Origin: Polytrichum commune
Lineage: Eukaryota; Streptophyta; Polytrichopsida; Polytrichales; Polytrichaceae
DNA: 64,000 bases
Assembly: GCA_950295325.1 (NCBI GenBank)
Contig: OX485806.1
Coordinates: 16,244,001 to 16,308,000 of the forward strand
Direction of reading: 5' to 3'
Shown here: piece after piece, positions 1-13,900 of the stretch
Layout: every line of letters starts with the position of its first letter
How positions within the stretch are numbered: position 1 is the first letter of the stretch
Program-made: the position numbers and the translations under genes
The notes under the pieces: generated by a model
Database searches by the model: none
Told to the model about the DNA's origin: nothing
The model's input: only the letters and a program-made list of their open reading frames with translations

Positions 1-753
1 TCCGTTTCCCGTGTGCGTCTTTCTCATGGAGTTTTTTGTTTTTTTTTCTTTCGTTCAAATCGTGTAGGTAAGAGGTAGCAGGAGATTGAGTACGTACGCT
101 AGGGTAAGAGTTGCAAAGTAGCCGGTAGGTTTTTTTCCGCTTGACCATGGAGGCTAGGGTTTGAGTGGAGATGGCGACCAGCGATCTTTGTCGGTCTGTG
201 GTGTGGAGGATTAGTGAATTGTGGAGAGGTATCAGTTTTGTTACTAGTTAGTCTTGGTGGAAAGATTCCTTGCTGCAGGGGGGAATTTGGTTAGCCTTGT
301 TTTGTTTTTGCATTCGATGTTCGTGCGTGGTATGTTTGTAAGAATTACTCATAAGATATCGTGTTATGAGAGTCTCTGAGTGGCATGGCAAGCACAAGAG
401 ATAGGTAGCGGAGGTTAGTATGATCATGTAGTGGCTACCTGATGACCTACTTTCGAGGTTTCGCCGAGCTTGGTTCACCCAATTTTCCGACAGTATCCTT
501 CTAGGTTATTTTCTCCTTCTCCCTGGCCGAAAATCTGCCGAAACCCTCTAGGCAGCCGAGTTGGGCACTGCTGGGTTATAGTTGGTTGGGTGGCGTGTTG
601 CTCTGCGGTGGCGTTTCTTGAACTCGGCTGGGCTGTACCTTTTAGAACATCACCAAGTATAGGTGTGGGCGGGTTATGTGCGAGTATGTATGTCCGACAC
701 TGATAAAAGCTTGTTATGTGTATGTGTGCAGGCAATCCGAAGGGAGTTCCCCG

Positions 754-1493
754 ATGGCCGAGAAGCGTGTGAAGCTGAAGAGCTCCGATGACGAGATGTT
801 TGAGGTGGATGAGGCGGTGGCGTTCGAGTCACAGGCTGTAAAGAACATGATTGAAGACACGGGCATGGACGCTCCCATCCCGTTGCCCAATGTATCCAGC
901 AAAATTCTTGCAAAGGTTATAGAGTATTGTAAATACCACGTGGAGAACCAAAAGACGAGCGAAGATAAGCCCGCCGCTCCCGAGGACGAGATTAAAGCCT
1001 GGGACGCTGATTTCGTGAAGGTGGATCAAGCCACCTTGTTCGACCTCATATTGGTACGATAATGACTTGAAAATCGCTGCCTCTGTTTGCTAGGCATGAA
1101 CTGAGAGCATGTTGTACAAGATAGAGAAGGCATAGGTCTCCGTTCCCTTTGGACTGCCAGCAGCATATTGTCCCACGGTAACCATATATGGTACGTGGTA
1201 TGTGATGTTGCAAAACGTTCCCAGTTAAGGTGCAGGATAGTGTAGCAATTGAACCCTCTGAAACGAATTGTTCCAGGGACGAACGTCCAGACTGAAATTG
1301 GTGTTTGTGATGTGGACAGGCGGCGAACTACTTGAATATCAAGAACTTGCTGGATTTGACTTGCCAGACCGTTGCGGACATGATCAAGGGCAAGACACCG
1401 GAGGAGATTCGAAAGACATTCAACATCAAGAACGATTTCACACCGGAGGAAGAGGAAGAAGTCCGACGGGAGAACCAGTGGGCTTTCGAGTAG
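754..1493 (+). CDS. SKP1: SKP1 family protein, SCF ubiquitin-ligase adaptor (2 exons)
   Basis: SKP1 bridges cullin-1 and F-box proteins in SCF E3 ubiquitin ligases. Exons are 754-1053 and 1320-1493, joined in phase 0 across a 266-bp GT-AG intron (TTG|GTACGA ... GGACAG|GCG), giving 157 residues, the usual length for the family. The first exon starts [20 protein letters not shown] and carries the POZ-like fold. The second gives [20 protein letters not shown] and ends [12 protein letters not shown], the signature C-terminal dimerisation and F-box-binding region. An in-frame GTG upstream of the ATG is not a plausible start. A consensus donor AG|GTAAGA at 68 and an acceptor TGTGTGCAG ending at 731 suggest a 5'-UTR intron of about 660 bp. 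No frameshift or stop is seen. The gene stands alone, with about 9 kb of non-coding DNA to its right. Identification is secure; which SKP1/ASK paralogue it is cannot be said. Confidence 0.95.
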
Positions 1494-4400
1494 GCTTGCA
1501 CCTGCTTTGGCGAGCAGAAGGTGCCAGATATATCCCGTCGTGCCAGATCCTGCAGAAATATGAAGCATTATCCAAGTTTAGTCAGAGCTTTGGTGCACAC
1601 GGAGCCATAAGACTGAAGAGTAGTGTCTAGAAAAAGGCATGTACGAATAGAAATACTTATCGGGTTTGTTAATTCCATTTTCTGCAGACATCCTGCAACC
1701 AGGTAAGGGCAGTGCTTTTTGACGAGCAGTGGAGGTGCACTGTAAGTATGTTTAGCACCTGCTAATGCCTCGTCCGCAGCAAAGAAGTGGAGAAAACAAT
1801 GCAAGTGGTCTGTAGTGGCAGGACACCGTTGTTTTCTGTGTTGCTGAGATTAATCTATTGTCACCTCCTGTGTGTTGGACCACATTCGCAGCACAAGATA
1901 GGCAATCTCAATGCCTCAATTTCCACGGAGCTCGTTGAGGAGAGCAGTGGCATGCTTGTGACCTTTGTATCTCAGAGGGTTTTGTTATGATCATTCTTTT
2001 TCTAAGACATGAAATCTGGTCTTTCGTGTCCATGTTCCTGAGCAGTTTCTATGGATCTAGTAGGGCATGTCTAGAAACCCTGTTATTACAGCCCGCGATG
2101 CCTCTTACTTTGGATTACAAACCTTGAAGTAAGGTGTTAAGATCTAGCCCGGCATTTGTATAGGTGTATGAAAAGGAGAATATCTCCATCAAATGCGATT
2201 CTGGCAACACATTGGCACATTGAGGTGAAGTAGTATCTAGAAAACATGAGTCAACGTTGTGATCTCTCTGAACATGTTGGCTATTTGTGTATGGAACATG
2301 GATGTGGATGTGGAAAAAGTAAAAATCCAATCTACACTGATGTATTAGAAGAGTGCCTAAGGCGAGGCATCTAATAATCTGCTAAAATAAGAGTTTACAT
2401 CTGTATAGGAGGAGTAATAAAGGGGAATTGGTTTTCTTGCGTAGAGAAACATATTCCAAGGACAATGCAATTTTATTTTTAGTATTTAATGTCTATCAAA
2501 ATTTTATGACGTGAATATGGAAATTGTTATGAATGTTGAAGCGGTAAAGGTTATTGGAACAGAGTCAATCTGGAGGTTGAACCATAAGCGCTGATCTAAA
2601 TGCTACTTCTTGGCTAGAACAATTGGCAAAACTCTTATGCCCCCTTCCCACTTGACTTTAGGTGAGCCTAAAAGTTGGTTTTAAAAACATGGCCTTCACA
2701 CCATTGACACTATCTAGTCCCGAGCCTCGGTGGCAAATAATGTGGCATGGTTTAAAAGTGGAGGTTTTAAGCCTCAAACACCGACCCTCCCATTGGTACT
2801 TAGACATGAGGCAAGAATGTAGGACTTTTAAAAGTGACACCTCCCGCCCTTGTGATTGGTTGCTTTTTACTCTTAACTATGAGGGCACGAGGAGCGGCAT
2901 TAACAAAAACTAATGATAAGATAGATGAGTAGTAAGGCATTTGGGGATGGGACAAAAATTATCCAACATATCATTGCTTGGTAGATAAAACAATGAACAT
3001 GTGTGAAAACTACTTAACTAAAACCTACTAGACAATCTCCGGAGCAAGTCCTTGTAGGTGCATTGGGATAGCCGGATGCCTCCGCTATAACCGAGGGAGC
3101 TTTACTTGGTTTTTAGGAAATACTTTGATTGTTTGGTAAAGTAAGGTGGGAGGGGGTCATTAGGAGGGTATAGTAGAGGCATCTATTCCTAGTTAGGACC
3201 CCGGAATTTTGATTAGTTTGGGATTAAGTTTCCAATCAGGTTGGGGTTGAATCTCGATGTAGCCGGAACCAATAATCCCATAGCACATGTCTTGGTTTTG
3301 TGTGCTAAAATGAGGAGGCATGAGCGGTTGAAATCAACGGTCATAGAAGATTCTAGACATTGGTAATATGTTCAGGCCAACTTTTGGTTTCAAAAATTCA
3401 CAATAATTTGAAGTTAAGGATTAAAATTATCAAAAAAATTGTAGTCCTTCCAATTTCTATCTTCCAACATGGGGAAATATTGCATTGCCTCATACTTCTC
3501 CATATTTGGCACCGAATCTTTGAAAACGATCGGTTATGGGTGCCTTTACTCTAGTTGATCACAAGCCGTCACCACATGAGCTTAAACCCTAACTTTGTTG
3601 GCCTAAACAATATAGACCTCATTCATGTCGACATTACATGCACCCCTAGTGAGTGGTTAAATGAAATTGGTCGACTATGGATGCCTTGACCTGAGATGCA
3701 CAATCAACATGGTTGAGACATGCGGAAATACTTTATATAGTCATCATTTCCTTAAGAAAATTCATGTCCCAATCCCCTTTTGTTTGTAAGAGTTGTTGCT
3801 ATGTGTAAGGCATGTAATTGAAAGTTAGTTCTTAAAGCCAAGAAGCCAAAAAAGGGTTATGGAACTAGAGGAGTACACCAAGGTGGGGTCGAGAAGGCTA
3901 AATCTCTAGAATGAGGTAGGGCATTGGCTTTTGCGAGATAATGGTGGCAATCGATTGACTTGATGCTCGAATAAGTATTGTGGATAGACTTGAGATTACC
4001 TAGTTCTACGTTCTTAAAGACATATTCTTGAGCCTTGAGACATTAATGGAGTTGTGAAGGGGGCATTCCAACACAAAGTACGTCTCATTTCATTTATAAC
4101 TATGTCGTAAGAAACAAAAGTGGTACTTGATGCCCATACCATATCCGCAACTTTTCCTAACTTGCGACAAGGTACGCATAATTCTAGTCAACCATATCAA
4201 CTTTCATATCAAAACATTGAGAGTGATATTTTTGACGGGCTTTTGAAGAAGTTACTCGTACATTAAATATGAGAAGATTAACAGTTGTTATTTTATTTTT
4301 GTAAGTACGGATGTGTTGCTTTCACGGTGCCTTGGCTTTCTCTATTGTCAGAATCCTCCAAAAACACTTAGAAAATGTGCATTCATAACTCATCTTAGAT

Positions 4401-7084
4401 TGTGCAAATGGGCCCTTATTATGCAAGGGTCATGTTGATCCATTTTCTTAATCATATACTTAAACATTGGGTTGGGTGGTTACAATGCTTGTTCTTAAGA
4501 ACGCACATTGAAAAGATGCGTGTTGGACTATGTCGTAAGAATATATACATCATTCTAAGCTCAATATACCTATGTAACACAATCGGGAGGGCCTATGAGA
4601 AAGAGCATACTCACTTTAACCTCTCATAACTTGAAATGAAAATCCTTGTGATTTGCAATTGTAAAGTGGATGAGTCAATGCTTGATCCAATCCAACTGCC
4701 AAGTTGTTTGTGGGAGTTGGAAGTGCCACATTCCTCTAATGCATGTGCCGATCACCCAAAAGTGTTGTATGGTTGGATATTTCTATTTTCTTTTCTTTCT
4801 TCTTTCTTTTTTTCTTTTTCAATTTGAAGATGAATGGAAGAGCTTGAGCACACAAATAAAAACTTTCTAGAACATGCACATGTTCACCTCATGGGCGGTG
4901 GTGGCTAATCCGACTCCCGTAACGGGCAACTTTTAGCTCCCAACCCGCTTCTCCTATGACATCAAACACGCGTTGGGTACAAGATTATGATGCAATACAA
5001 ATAAAAGCTATAGCCATTTCCTTTGTGGTTTTTGAAGCTCCCATGGAATATCTTATCATGTCTTCCTCGATTAAATGCATGTTTCCGAGGCCCACATGCA
5101 TAGAATAGGAAATGCATATGGGGACATCAATATCTCTTGCCCTTGGGAAGCTCGAATAGAGTGACTCTTGCGTTTGGGGAATCAACACTTGAGATTCGCA
5201 CGAGTTTTCAGCCACATAACAATATACATATGGAGGGCGTCGTTTTGACGACACCCTATCAGCTCGAATGAAGAGAACGTAGTGTAAAGCGTTCACATCT
5301 CAATCAATTGAAATAGCAAGGTGAAAAGTGGCCTAGAGTCGAGGATCTTATGACGACTCCAGTGACATGCTCAAAAGCACGGGGCTTGAGATCCGCAACC
5401 AAGGGATGGAAGGAACTCTTCACAATCGTAAGCTAAATTGTGGGTATTGAACACCAGTTCCTCAAAAAGGGGCAACGTTGAGGTAGACATGCTTTATTCA
5501 GACACTGCACTATAAGGTGGAAGGGAATTCCTTTTTTTTGCAACTAGCTCAGTTGTCTTAGGATATGAAACATGCGCTTAGTAGAAGATGGCTAGCAACT
5601 CCAAATCCAGGTTGTAATCACTTTCCTCATGATTTTCGGAGCTTACACGAATATTTTGAATATATCATGAAAGAGAAAATCTCTCGCTCATTAGATGATC
5701 ATGTGGATCCTTTAGCTATGTTGACTATTGAACCTAGAATGGTCATCATATTTGGGCACGTAGTCGAACCTATTTTGAACACATTATTTATTTGTATGTT
5801 TGTTGGAGCCACACTCAATCACATATCACTCAATCATAGGTGCCCAATTAAGATCAATCCTTGAATTAGGCACATCTACTTTACATATATATGATTTAAT
5901 TGTCATTGAGCCACATGAATGATTGTGCAAGCATTGGATGGCAACCTCATAAAGTGGCATGGGACACATGTGGATGTGTGACTAGTCACGGAGGCCACTT
6001 TAACCAACATGTGACACTAAATGACAATTTTAGTGTGGTCTCAAGTTGTTTCTAACACATGTGTACATATCCAAGTTTGACTATGTGCATAGTGAAAGGA
6101 AAAAACAAAGTTAGAAAACCTACGAGTAACACTTTCATAATTACAAAGGTGTTAATCCAAGCACCCAAACTTTTGAGGCTCAATGCTCATTACCCTCATT
6201 TTGAATGTGTTGAAGTGTTCATGTGATTTTTATTCAATCGTTCTAGGTTCTCTATATGTCAAATTGCTGTGATTAACCATCGTAGGCTTGTCTACCTTAG
6301 TGCCAATGAAACATCACGGTGTACCATGTCCCAACCACAAAGTTTGATATCTCAAAACTACTTGAAAGGTTCGTGTATAACCAAGCCGAGTGAACAAATG
6401 TCACAGAAGCTCTCTCCACTTATTACAACATCATGATTCATTCTTAGGATATGTTTACACTACAATAGCAAGTCATGATGTTGTGACCAAGGTTCGTGGA
6501 AAATATGTGTCTTTTAAACACACGCCTTTTTGGTATTTGGTCTTGGAGCCGCACCTGATCGCATATCACTCAGATGTAGGTGCTTGATTGAGATGAATGA
6601 CTGGATTAGGCACGTCTACCTTAACCACCCAAGAGACTTTTCAAATCATAAATATCCGATGTAGTGGCGTTTAATGGATTCTTTGAGAACCAAGATACCT
6701 ATGTTATTGAGATATCCGAGTTATTATGTGAGTCAACACCATTCTCAACCATATTGATACTAGGGAAAATTTTCTCCTAAGCATGAAAGTTTTACATGGT
6801 ATGTAGAGTTGAATGGTATTAAGCACAAATAATGACAAACACCCATACCCTACTATCAAAAAGATAAAAACCTCGCTATAAATATCCAAATGGCATCACA
6901 AGAAAACAACGCTTACTCGTGAGTTAGCTTTTCTTAACCGCATCCTTAATTTTTCGATTTTGATGTGATAAGGTGACCACATAAAATGGGCTCATTTACA
7001 TGGTCTTGTGGGTAGACATGCCCTAATTTGGATGCTTATCTCTATGCACCCACTTCTAGTAAGATACGAAGATTCCCACTTGTA
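1494..7084. other. gene-poor intergenic DNA with degenerate dispersed repeats
   Basis: After the SKP1 stop there is a presumed 3' UTR, then about 5.5 kb of AT-rich DNA in which no open frame shows recognisable protein motifs or exon-like structure. Fragments of dispersed repeat family 1 occur around 4940-5060, 5545-5875 and 6460-6620. Nothing else could be supported. Confidence 0.6.
5545..5875 (+). repeat. dispersed repeat family 1, forward copy
   Basis: A roughly 330-bp sequence with a recognisable order of blocks: GGATATGAAACATGCGCTTA, then a block like CACTTTCCTCATGATTTTCG, then CCTAGAATGGTCATCATATT, then AATCATAGGTGCCCAATTAA. The same blocks recur in the same order at 11255-11610 and 39905-40215, partly at 11760-11870, 24080-24260 and 54400-54520, and in reverse order and orientation at 17840-18000, 18540-18900, 20060-20290, 24790-24960 and 39080-39190. 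No protein-coding capacity is visible. It is probably a non-autonomous transposable element. Confidence 0.65.
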
Positions 7085-7255
7085 GGGAGGATTTTGGGCA
7101 CAATTGGTCAAAACCCTACTGACTCCAAGTCCAACCGGTTAACTACATGTTGTGATCTGTACGTTTTCCTTTAATAATTTGAGGTATATTCTGTGGATTC
7201 TTCTGAAATGTTTTGTGATTTCCTTGAAGTCTTGAACTTCAACCGGTTCGTTCTC
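7085..7255 (+). repeat. dispersed repeat family 2, copy 1
   Basis: This stretch (TTTTGGGCACAATTGGTCAA ... CTTCAACCGGTT) matches 54990-55160 along its length, with shared blocks such as CCAACCGG, ACATGTTGTGATCT, GAGGTATATTC and GAAGTCTTGAACTTCAACCGG. The copies differ by many substitutions, so the duplication is old. Function is unknown. Confidence 0.6.
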
Positions 7256-7399
7256 AAACTCAGAGTTCATCTGTAACTACACTACACTGAATGTTGTATT
7301 TTGTGTCACTCTGACAACTTTTCTAGTGACAATATTTTTTGATTTTTTGATTTATTTTTTTAAATTTATTTTTTACAAAGTACTCTCATCCCAAATTAC

Positions 7400-8640
7400 T
7401 TTTCGTTCATCCAAATGCCGATTACTGAAACAAAGTTTGGTACCATACTTAGTAAGTGGCATTATTTACAACACTGTAAAATCTACAGCCCCTGAAAAAA
7501 TCTACAAGGGATGGCAAATAAGGTTAGGTCAACGTTTAGTGTTGGTAACACTATAGTACACTACACGGGGTTTACAATTAGAAATGAGCAAGACAATTAG
7601 AATTGGTGGCACTAAATACAATATTTAGTGTAGTGGTCGGTTCCGCTCGTTCATTGCTCGAATGTAAACCTAGTGAACTTTACGTTTGAAAATATAGGGT
7701 TAACACTACCCCACGGGTGTGACGGTTCTCACATTCTATCTTTTTTTTTTTACCTTAGCTTGAGTTCTAGCTTGCGTTATAAGGGCCCGTTTAAAGGGGG
7801 AGTGTGGTGACACTCTTGTGTGAGTTCCCGAGCGCATCCCTTGCAAAGCTTGGAGGACAAGAAGAGGCGCGACTTTGGGAAGGAGGAGAAGGGACCATCT
7901 CTTGCGTCCCTTCCCTGCATCCCCTCCCCTTCAAATCGCTAGCATACAAGCAAGAACACAGACACAAAGGCATATGAATAATGCTTGCAGTGAGATGGTC
8001 TCATGCTCTTCTTGTTTTGTCTTTTATTGCTTTTCTTCTTTTTCTCGGTTCATACAAACAATACAAGATAACTCTTATCTCTTTCGGACCAACGTTGTGG
8101 CCTTATTCTAATCATATTGTTACTCGTGCCTCTTTCATTACATTTCTATTGACTACAAGCCATCTAATGCTCTACCTTCTACAATCCCTTCTAGTACTAC
8201 ATTTTTATTGACTACAAGCAATCTAACGCTCCACCTTCAACAACAGCAAGTTCCCTTACTCTTACCTCGCATCACTGCAAGTATTTATCTTCTTAACTTC
8301 CTTGCAATAAGGCCATTTCCCGGAGCCCGCTTTTATTTCCAATGCTCTCACTCCTCCAACTTTGCGTGCGTAAAAGGGCAAAGATCCGTGACATTAAATC
8401 TACACTAAATAAATATGATATATTTTGTGCCACCGATCCTTAGTGTCCCACTCTCCACTAATTGTGAACCGTGGTGTAGTGTCACCAACACTGACTGTTA
8501 ACCCAACATCAATTGTCATTCCTTGTACAATTTTGTTGGGGATTAGAGATTGATTTACAGTGTCGCATTTACCATCACTTACCAAGTGATTTTTCATCCA
8601 ATTTTCAATCATTCATGACAATATTTGATCGCATAAATGT
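7400..8640. repeat. long inverted repeat, arms 7400-7645 and 8394-8640
   Basis: The reverse complement of the left arm aligns with the right arm over about 240 bp. Shared blocks include ACACTAAATA, TTTGTGCCACC / TTAGTGCCACC, GTGTAGTG, ACCAACACT, CATTCCTTGTA / CATCCCTTGTA, TTTACAGTGT and CACTTACCAAGT. Identity is imperfect. The inner edge of the right arm directly abuts the end of an LTR-like block (7803-8393), which fills the loop. This could be a fold-back type DNA element, or two copies of one element in opposite orientation. Confidence 0.55.
7803..8393 (+). other. possible LTR remnant preceded by a polypurine tract
   Basis: A purine run (AAAGGGGGAG, 7793-7802) is followed by TGTGGTGACACTC, the arrangement expected where a polypurine tract meets a 3' LTR. 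The block ends GATCCGTGACA at 8393. No second LTR or target duplication was found. Part of it (7945-8040: CACAAAGGCATATGAATAAT, GCAGTGAGAT, GTCTTTTATT) also resembles the copia LTR at 42.15 kb, but that similarity implies the opposite strand, so the interpretation is uncertain. Confidence 0.3.
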
Positions 8641-8789
8641 TAGGGTGCACAATATGGGAAGTCTCTCCAAGGAAGAAGATGAAACTAATCCGCGAGGAGG
8701 GTTTTGGGCAACGGATGAACTCATCCATCATGCATGACAATATTTGTACACTTATTTAGACCTTGGATTGTTGGGTAACTAGCATCACC

Positions 8790-8958
8790 TAGCTAAATTT
8801 TCCGGGACCTTATTTGTCACTTAGCTTTAGTTAGCTAGGTTCACGGAACCTAGGATTCTTACTTAGCTTTAGTTAGCTAACTAATCTGAAGCTAAAAAGT
8901 TGTGTGACATGCATATTCATTCTAAACCATAAAGAAATTCATTCAAACAATATATACA

Positions 8959-9007
<49 letters not shown>

Positions 9008-9500
9008 TTGTATTGCTCTTAGTTGGCTTTATATTTTCATGTTGTTGCACAAGGAAATTGTATAGTCGGCATCCTTACTTTCGATTGGCACTGGTGATAG
9101 ATCATCATCGTCATTATCATCATCATCTTCTTCATTTTCATTATCATCGGAATCATCATTATCATTTGGCAATTCAGGATGAGATGGAATCAAGGTGTTC
9201 CAAATCAGAGATTCCATGACATCTGTTGGAATATTAAGAATCAGGCTCATGTTTAGTTTCAAAAACATAGCCACTTCAACGAGTCTGGGTCTAAGAGATG
9301 ACCGACCATTTGGGTGCAATGACATCATTCATTCCACCAAGATCACATTCAAATTCTAGCTAGTTATTAGCTAACTTCAGCTATCTAACTTTCCTCGCCC
9401 GGATTATGGCACTTAGTTTGAGCTTGCTATTCTTTTGAGGCACTGAATTCATGCGTAGTTGAAGCTTTTAGCTAGCTAATAGATGCCCACTTAGTTAGTT
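8790..9500. repeat. cluster of TTAGCTTTAGTTAGCTA-type motifs around a low-complexity core
   Basis: Motifs of the form CTTTAGTTAGCTA occur twice near 8822-8880 and again in variant form at 9358-9390 and 9470-9500, on both strands. They flank an AT microsatellite and a CAT-rich stretch. A minus-strand frame at 9029-9328 encodes an Asp/Asn-rich peptide, mostly a product of the CAT repeats, and I do not call it a gene. The layout, with subterminal short repeats at both ends, is what a non-autonomous DNA transposon would show. Confidence 0.4.
8962..9004. repeat. AT-dinucleotide microsatellite
   Basis: A nearly uninterrupted (TA)n run of about 40 bp, preceded by the related ATATATACATATATGTGTAT. 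Confidence 0.9.
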
Positions 9501-10949
9501 GTCCATGGTCTGCACTTATTTCATAAGAGCTGTCACCATAAAAAGTTTCCACAACGACATTAGATACCAGATGACACTACATATCATATTTAGTGTAGTT
9601 TCTTGCGATTTCCATGTCATGCAACTCAGTTTCATGTCCTCTTGTGTGCATGAAGTAGGTGAAAGTGAGTTTAAGAGACGTGTCCTTTAGCTGGGAGCTA
9701 GGGTTTCGTGATGTATTTGAATTGTGACTGAACCTTAATCTTTTGCCTGTGAGTTCTTATTATGGTTGGAGGAATATGGTTGCTCAGTGGGAGGTGGCTT
9801 GCTTAGTGATGGAGATCGAGTGTTATGTATTAGGCATTTTAGAGAGAGTTTAGTTTTGTGCTTGGGGAGATGTTTTGTAGACGTTTTGTGCACACTTTGC
9901 ATTTGTTTTTGTTTTTACCTTCCTCTTATCTTTAGTAGAAATTGGATGTCATTGAATACCTTGGTGGCATGATGGAAGTTAGTTGCACGCTCAATTCTTT
10001 TGCCTATGGCCTACAGTTGATGAGGCTATGGTCTTCTTATTCCTTGGGGGCTAGGCTATAGGTAGTGACTACCTTGGGGAGTATGTATGTATGTATATGA
10101 TATTATATCAGAGTAATCACATAGAGAGTTTGTATCAATCCTACCAATTGAATGACTAAAATTTAATACAACCCCGGGTTGGTGGGTGTCACATGTGTTA
10201 AAATGTACCATATTTTTCATTTCATGGCATCACCTTAAGTGAGCACCCAATGATTAGATTATGTAAAGAAGGATTTCAAGTAAGGCTTATTCAAGGGAGG
10301 GCCACACAGGTGGGGAAATCGACAATTTTCCTCATCGAAGGCACCGTTCACATATTCCGGGAGCTAATATAAGAGTTGATTCTCTATTGAGTTGGTAGTT
10401 GATAATGGGGATTCGCCTCCCCACTAGATTGCAATCTCTTGAAAAATGATGAAGGGACAAACACGATGCACCATTTTGGGAGCCATCAAGCACGTAACAT
10501 TGTCCCTTACTCATTTAAACTTAGTATTTTGATAACTAGTCAACTTTGAGGTAGGGTTGGTGCCAACAACTAAGTTTCTCATAATTTATCAAATTTTAAA
10601 AGAATCTCAATGTTACATCAGAAGCTCCTAAAGCAAGCTTGCTTGTAAGCTAAAAACCCATACCCTATAATGTGCATAATGTACATATGCACATTATGCA
10701 CATATCCTTATTTTATTCATTCATGAAATGTTTAAGGTGTCTCACCAATCTTCTTCAGTGTTCCTTAAAGCTTCAGAATGGTCTCTACCACACTTCTAAT
10801 AATCTTCACCTGCAACATCTCCAAGTTCCTCTAAACCTTCAAGATCCTCAACACCTCAAAGCTCCTCAAAGCTTTCCAAACCTTCGATACCTCCTGCCTC
10901 TTCTAAGCTTCCAAGTCTTTAACAACTCCTCCACAAGCCTCCAAGGTCA

Positions 10950-13900
10950 TCATACTTTAGGGACCCTGGCCATCGTTTCCTGAACTTTGGCTTCCGGGTA
11001 CTCCAAATCTACTAATCCACCAGATAGAAAATTGTCATAGGAAGCGAGGTCAAAGTGGCCATGGCCACAGAGAGCTGTGACAATTACCTTGGCCTCCCCA
11101 GTCTCCTTGCATTTCAATGCTTCCCGAATGGCTGCTGCAATGGCATGAGTGGGCTCCGGTGCTGGAATAATGCCCTCCGTGCGTGCAAATTTTAAAGCAC
11201 CTGTGGCACCCCAAAATCCAAACCCCGAGTTACATTAGGTAAGTGGGCTTGAAACGGACAACTTTCAATCCGCACCCACTTCTCCTAGAATATCAAACAC
11301 ACGATTAGTACAAGAGGATGAGCAAATCCAGGTGTAGATCGTAGCCATTGCCCCCATTTTTATTGGAGCTCGTATGAATATCTTATTCATTGTCGAAGTG
11401 TAGGTCCTCTTTCTTCTAAATCACCATGTATGTCCCCTCAATTATGTTCACAGTGAAGTCTAGAATAATTGACAGATTTTGAGCACACAGTCCAATCACT
11501 TTTCATCACATGTTTTTTTTAGTGTCCGGTCTTGGATATACACCACTTGAATATAGGTGTCTGGTTGAGATAAGTTAGCAAATTAGGCGCACTTATGTTA
11601 ATGCTCATTTGCACTCAGCAAGAACAAGGTGGAAAGCCTCAGGACAGTTGGAAGTATGTCAGAAAAGGGACTAGAAATAAAAAGTACACAAATGAGCGGC
11701 GGATGATGTGGTGAAAACATTTATGAAGTAGATGGATATTAATGGCTACATTGTCCAACTTGCCCACTTCTCCTAGGATATGAAACACGCGCTTCGTACA
11801 AGACGGTTAGAAAATCCAAATCAAGGTCATAGCCACTTTCCTCATCATTTTCAAAGCTCATTATTCAGCCTTTGCAACTACAAAATATAGAAACAAAAGA
11901 TATAAGTTGGAACCCTATGTTGGAATAGACCCAATGTTGCAGTTGATGTGATTGAATCAGTGGGGTGGCTTAAGCCCAAGGCCTCAATCCAGATCCCATG
12001 AGAACTCCGAGGTTAAGCCGCCTAAGACTAGAATAGTACTTGGATGGGTGACCTTCCTAGCACTTGACTTATGGTGCAACCTACCACATATGGTTCACCC
12101 AATCATAGTGAGCAAATCTGGGTGAATTGGATATTGTCAACCAACCATACGGGAACTTAGGGGTTTGCCCTTGGGGGTGATACGTTCCAGCTAGTTTGTC
12201 AATGTCCATTCAAGGTGTTTGCCTTCTATATCACATAATGCATGTTTTGAGATTACATATATACTTGGACCGACTCAAAAATGAAGCAACACCATAATTA
12301 TACCGGTGGCAACATCAAGATCATCTTTCTTTCTGGAATCGATACGAGATCAGTGTTGATGATATATGGATTTGGAAATTGGTTTGCCATGCACAGAATG
12401 CACAAACAATATTTGGGCTTAGGGACAAACATGAGTACAAAATCCCAACTGAATGATTTTTCGCTGTTACAAGGCACGCATTGCAATGGTTTGAAAAAAA
12501 TTAACATCATGTTAGGGAATGTACCTTCAAAGCACTCAGTTTGGGGGATTGCAACTGCTTCCATCAGGCCCAGCTCATAGATATGTGATACCAACGGTGC
12601 CATACCATGATATCGGAGACCGCCTGCAACCAAGAGAAAAAAATAACCCGTTTAGGAACTGGAACTGCAGACCTTGACACTCCAGAATCAAGCTTTACCT
12701 CTACCAAAGTCCCATGCATTGGAGTTATACGTACAGTCTCTGAAAGAGGGACGAAGTCATGAGTTTGATCCTGCTTTGAGGGAATTTTCTATAAAGAGCT
12801 CATTAGCTTGTTGTGTATCAGAGCCTAGTTTGAAAGTTATGCGAAACTCCTTGGACCTCCTCTTTCTATCCCCAAAACTGTAGGATATAAAGGACATTGG
12901 ACACGCCACCTTAAATCCCGGATTGGCATGTGTAAGGCTAGCGTGACCCACACATTCTAGAAGGACAAACTAGAAAGCCGGTTTTTTAACTCCCAACATC
13001 ACTCTTTAAGTATGGTAATTTAAGCATTAAGAAGACTTGGGTGACTGTATACATAAGCTCTCAAACTCACATTTTAGCCATCTCAACGGGGAGTTTGATG
13101 CCAAGACTTTATGCAAAACTCTATTATCATCAAATGACATTTCATGACATGCATTTAGGAAAAGCAAGCTTCAAAGGTGACACGGAAGAAATGGTATAAG
13201 GTGTGTGGCCCTATTCTGGGCATATCCAACTCCACAGACAATTTTGAATGTCGGATTGGATTGGAAATTGTTTCATCCTTTTAGCAGATGCAAATCATGA
13301 AGACTTTCATTTCAAGTTTCATCCTAATCATAATTCCACGAGATGCAAAAGGTTGTAAACGATCATAGAGGCCCTCCCGATTGTGTTGTTTACTACCGAA
13401 CCTAGTATGGGTGTCTTTATTTTGAGCATATACACTCAAACCTCATTGTACCACATGTATTTGTTGGTGTCAACTCTTAACTACAAGTCTTGCCATATAC
13501 CACTCAAATATGGTCAGTGTTTTTGGCATTGATTCTTAGCTACAAGCCTTGTCATACATCACTTAAATGTAGCAAAAGAGAGAGACAACTCCCATATTGC
13601 CATTGGCGTGAATTATGTTGTTGTTTCATCTTCAAGTTGGTCTAACTCTATGTCATCCCAAAAAGGACATCATGAGAATTAGAAGGCCCTTGAAGACCAC
13701 TATCTCTTTTCAAAGGTGATTACCAGGTTAAGACCTTAAGCTGAAGCCACCCTTGAGAAGAATGACCACATAAGGTCCACACAACTTAGAGAATTCTGGG
13801 GGATGGGGAGATGCGAGCAGAACATCACAAATTTCCAAAGGGTGGTGTATTATATGATTTTTATGGTAAGATCATACCTAGCGGTGCATAATGTAATTAT

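Noticed and set aside
8508-8737. Plus-strand 74-codon frame at 8.5-8.7 kb
   Set aside because: It lies largely in the right arm of the inverted repeat, and the opposite arm does not preserve the frame.
9029-9328. Minus-strand 99-codon frame rich in Asp and Asn
   Set aside because: The acidic part is the translation of a CAT/GAT microsatellite; no start context or domain supports a gene.
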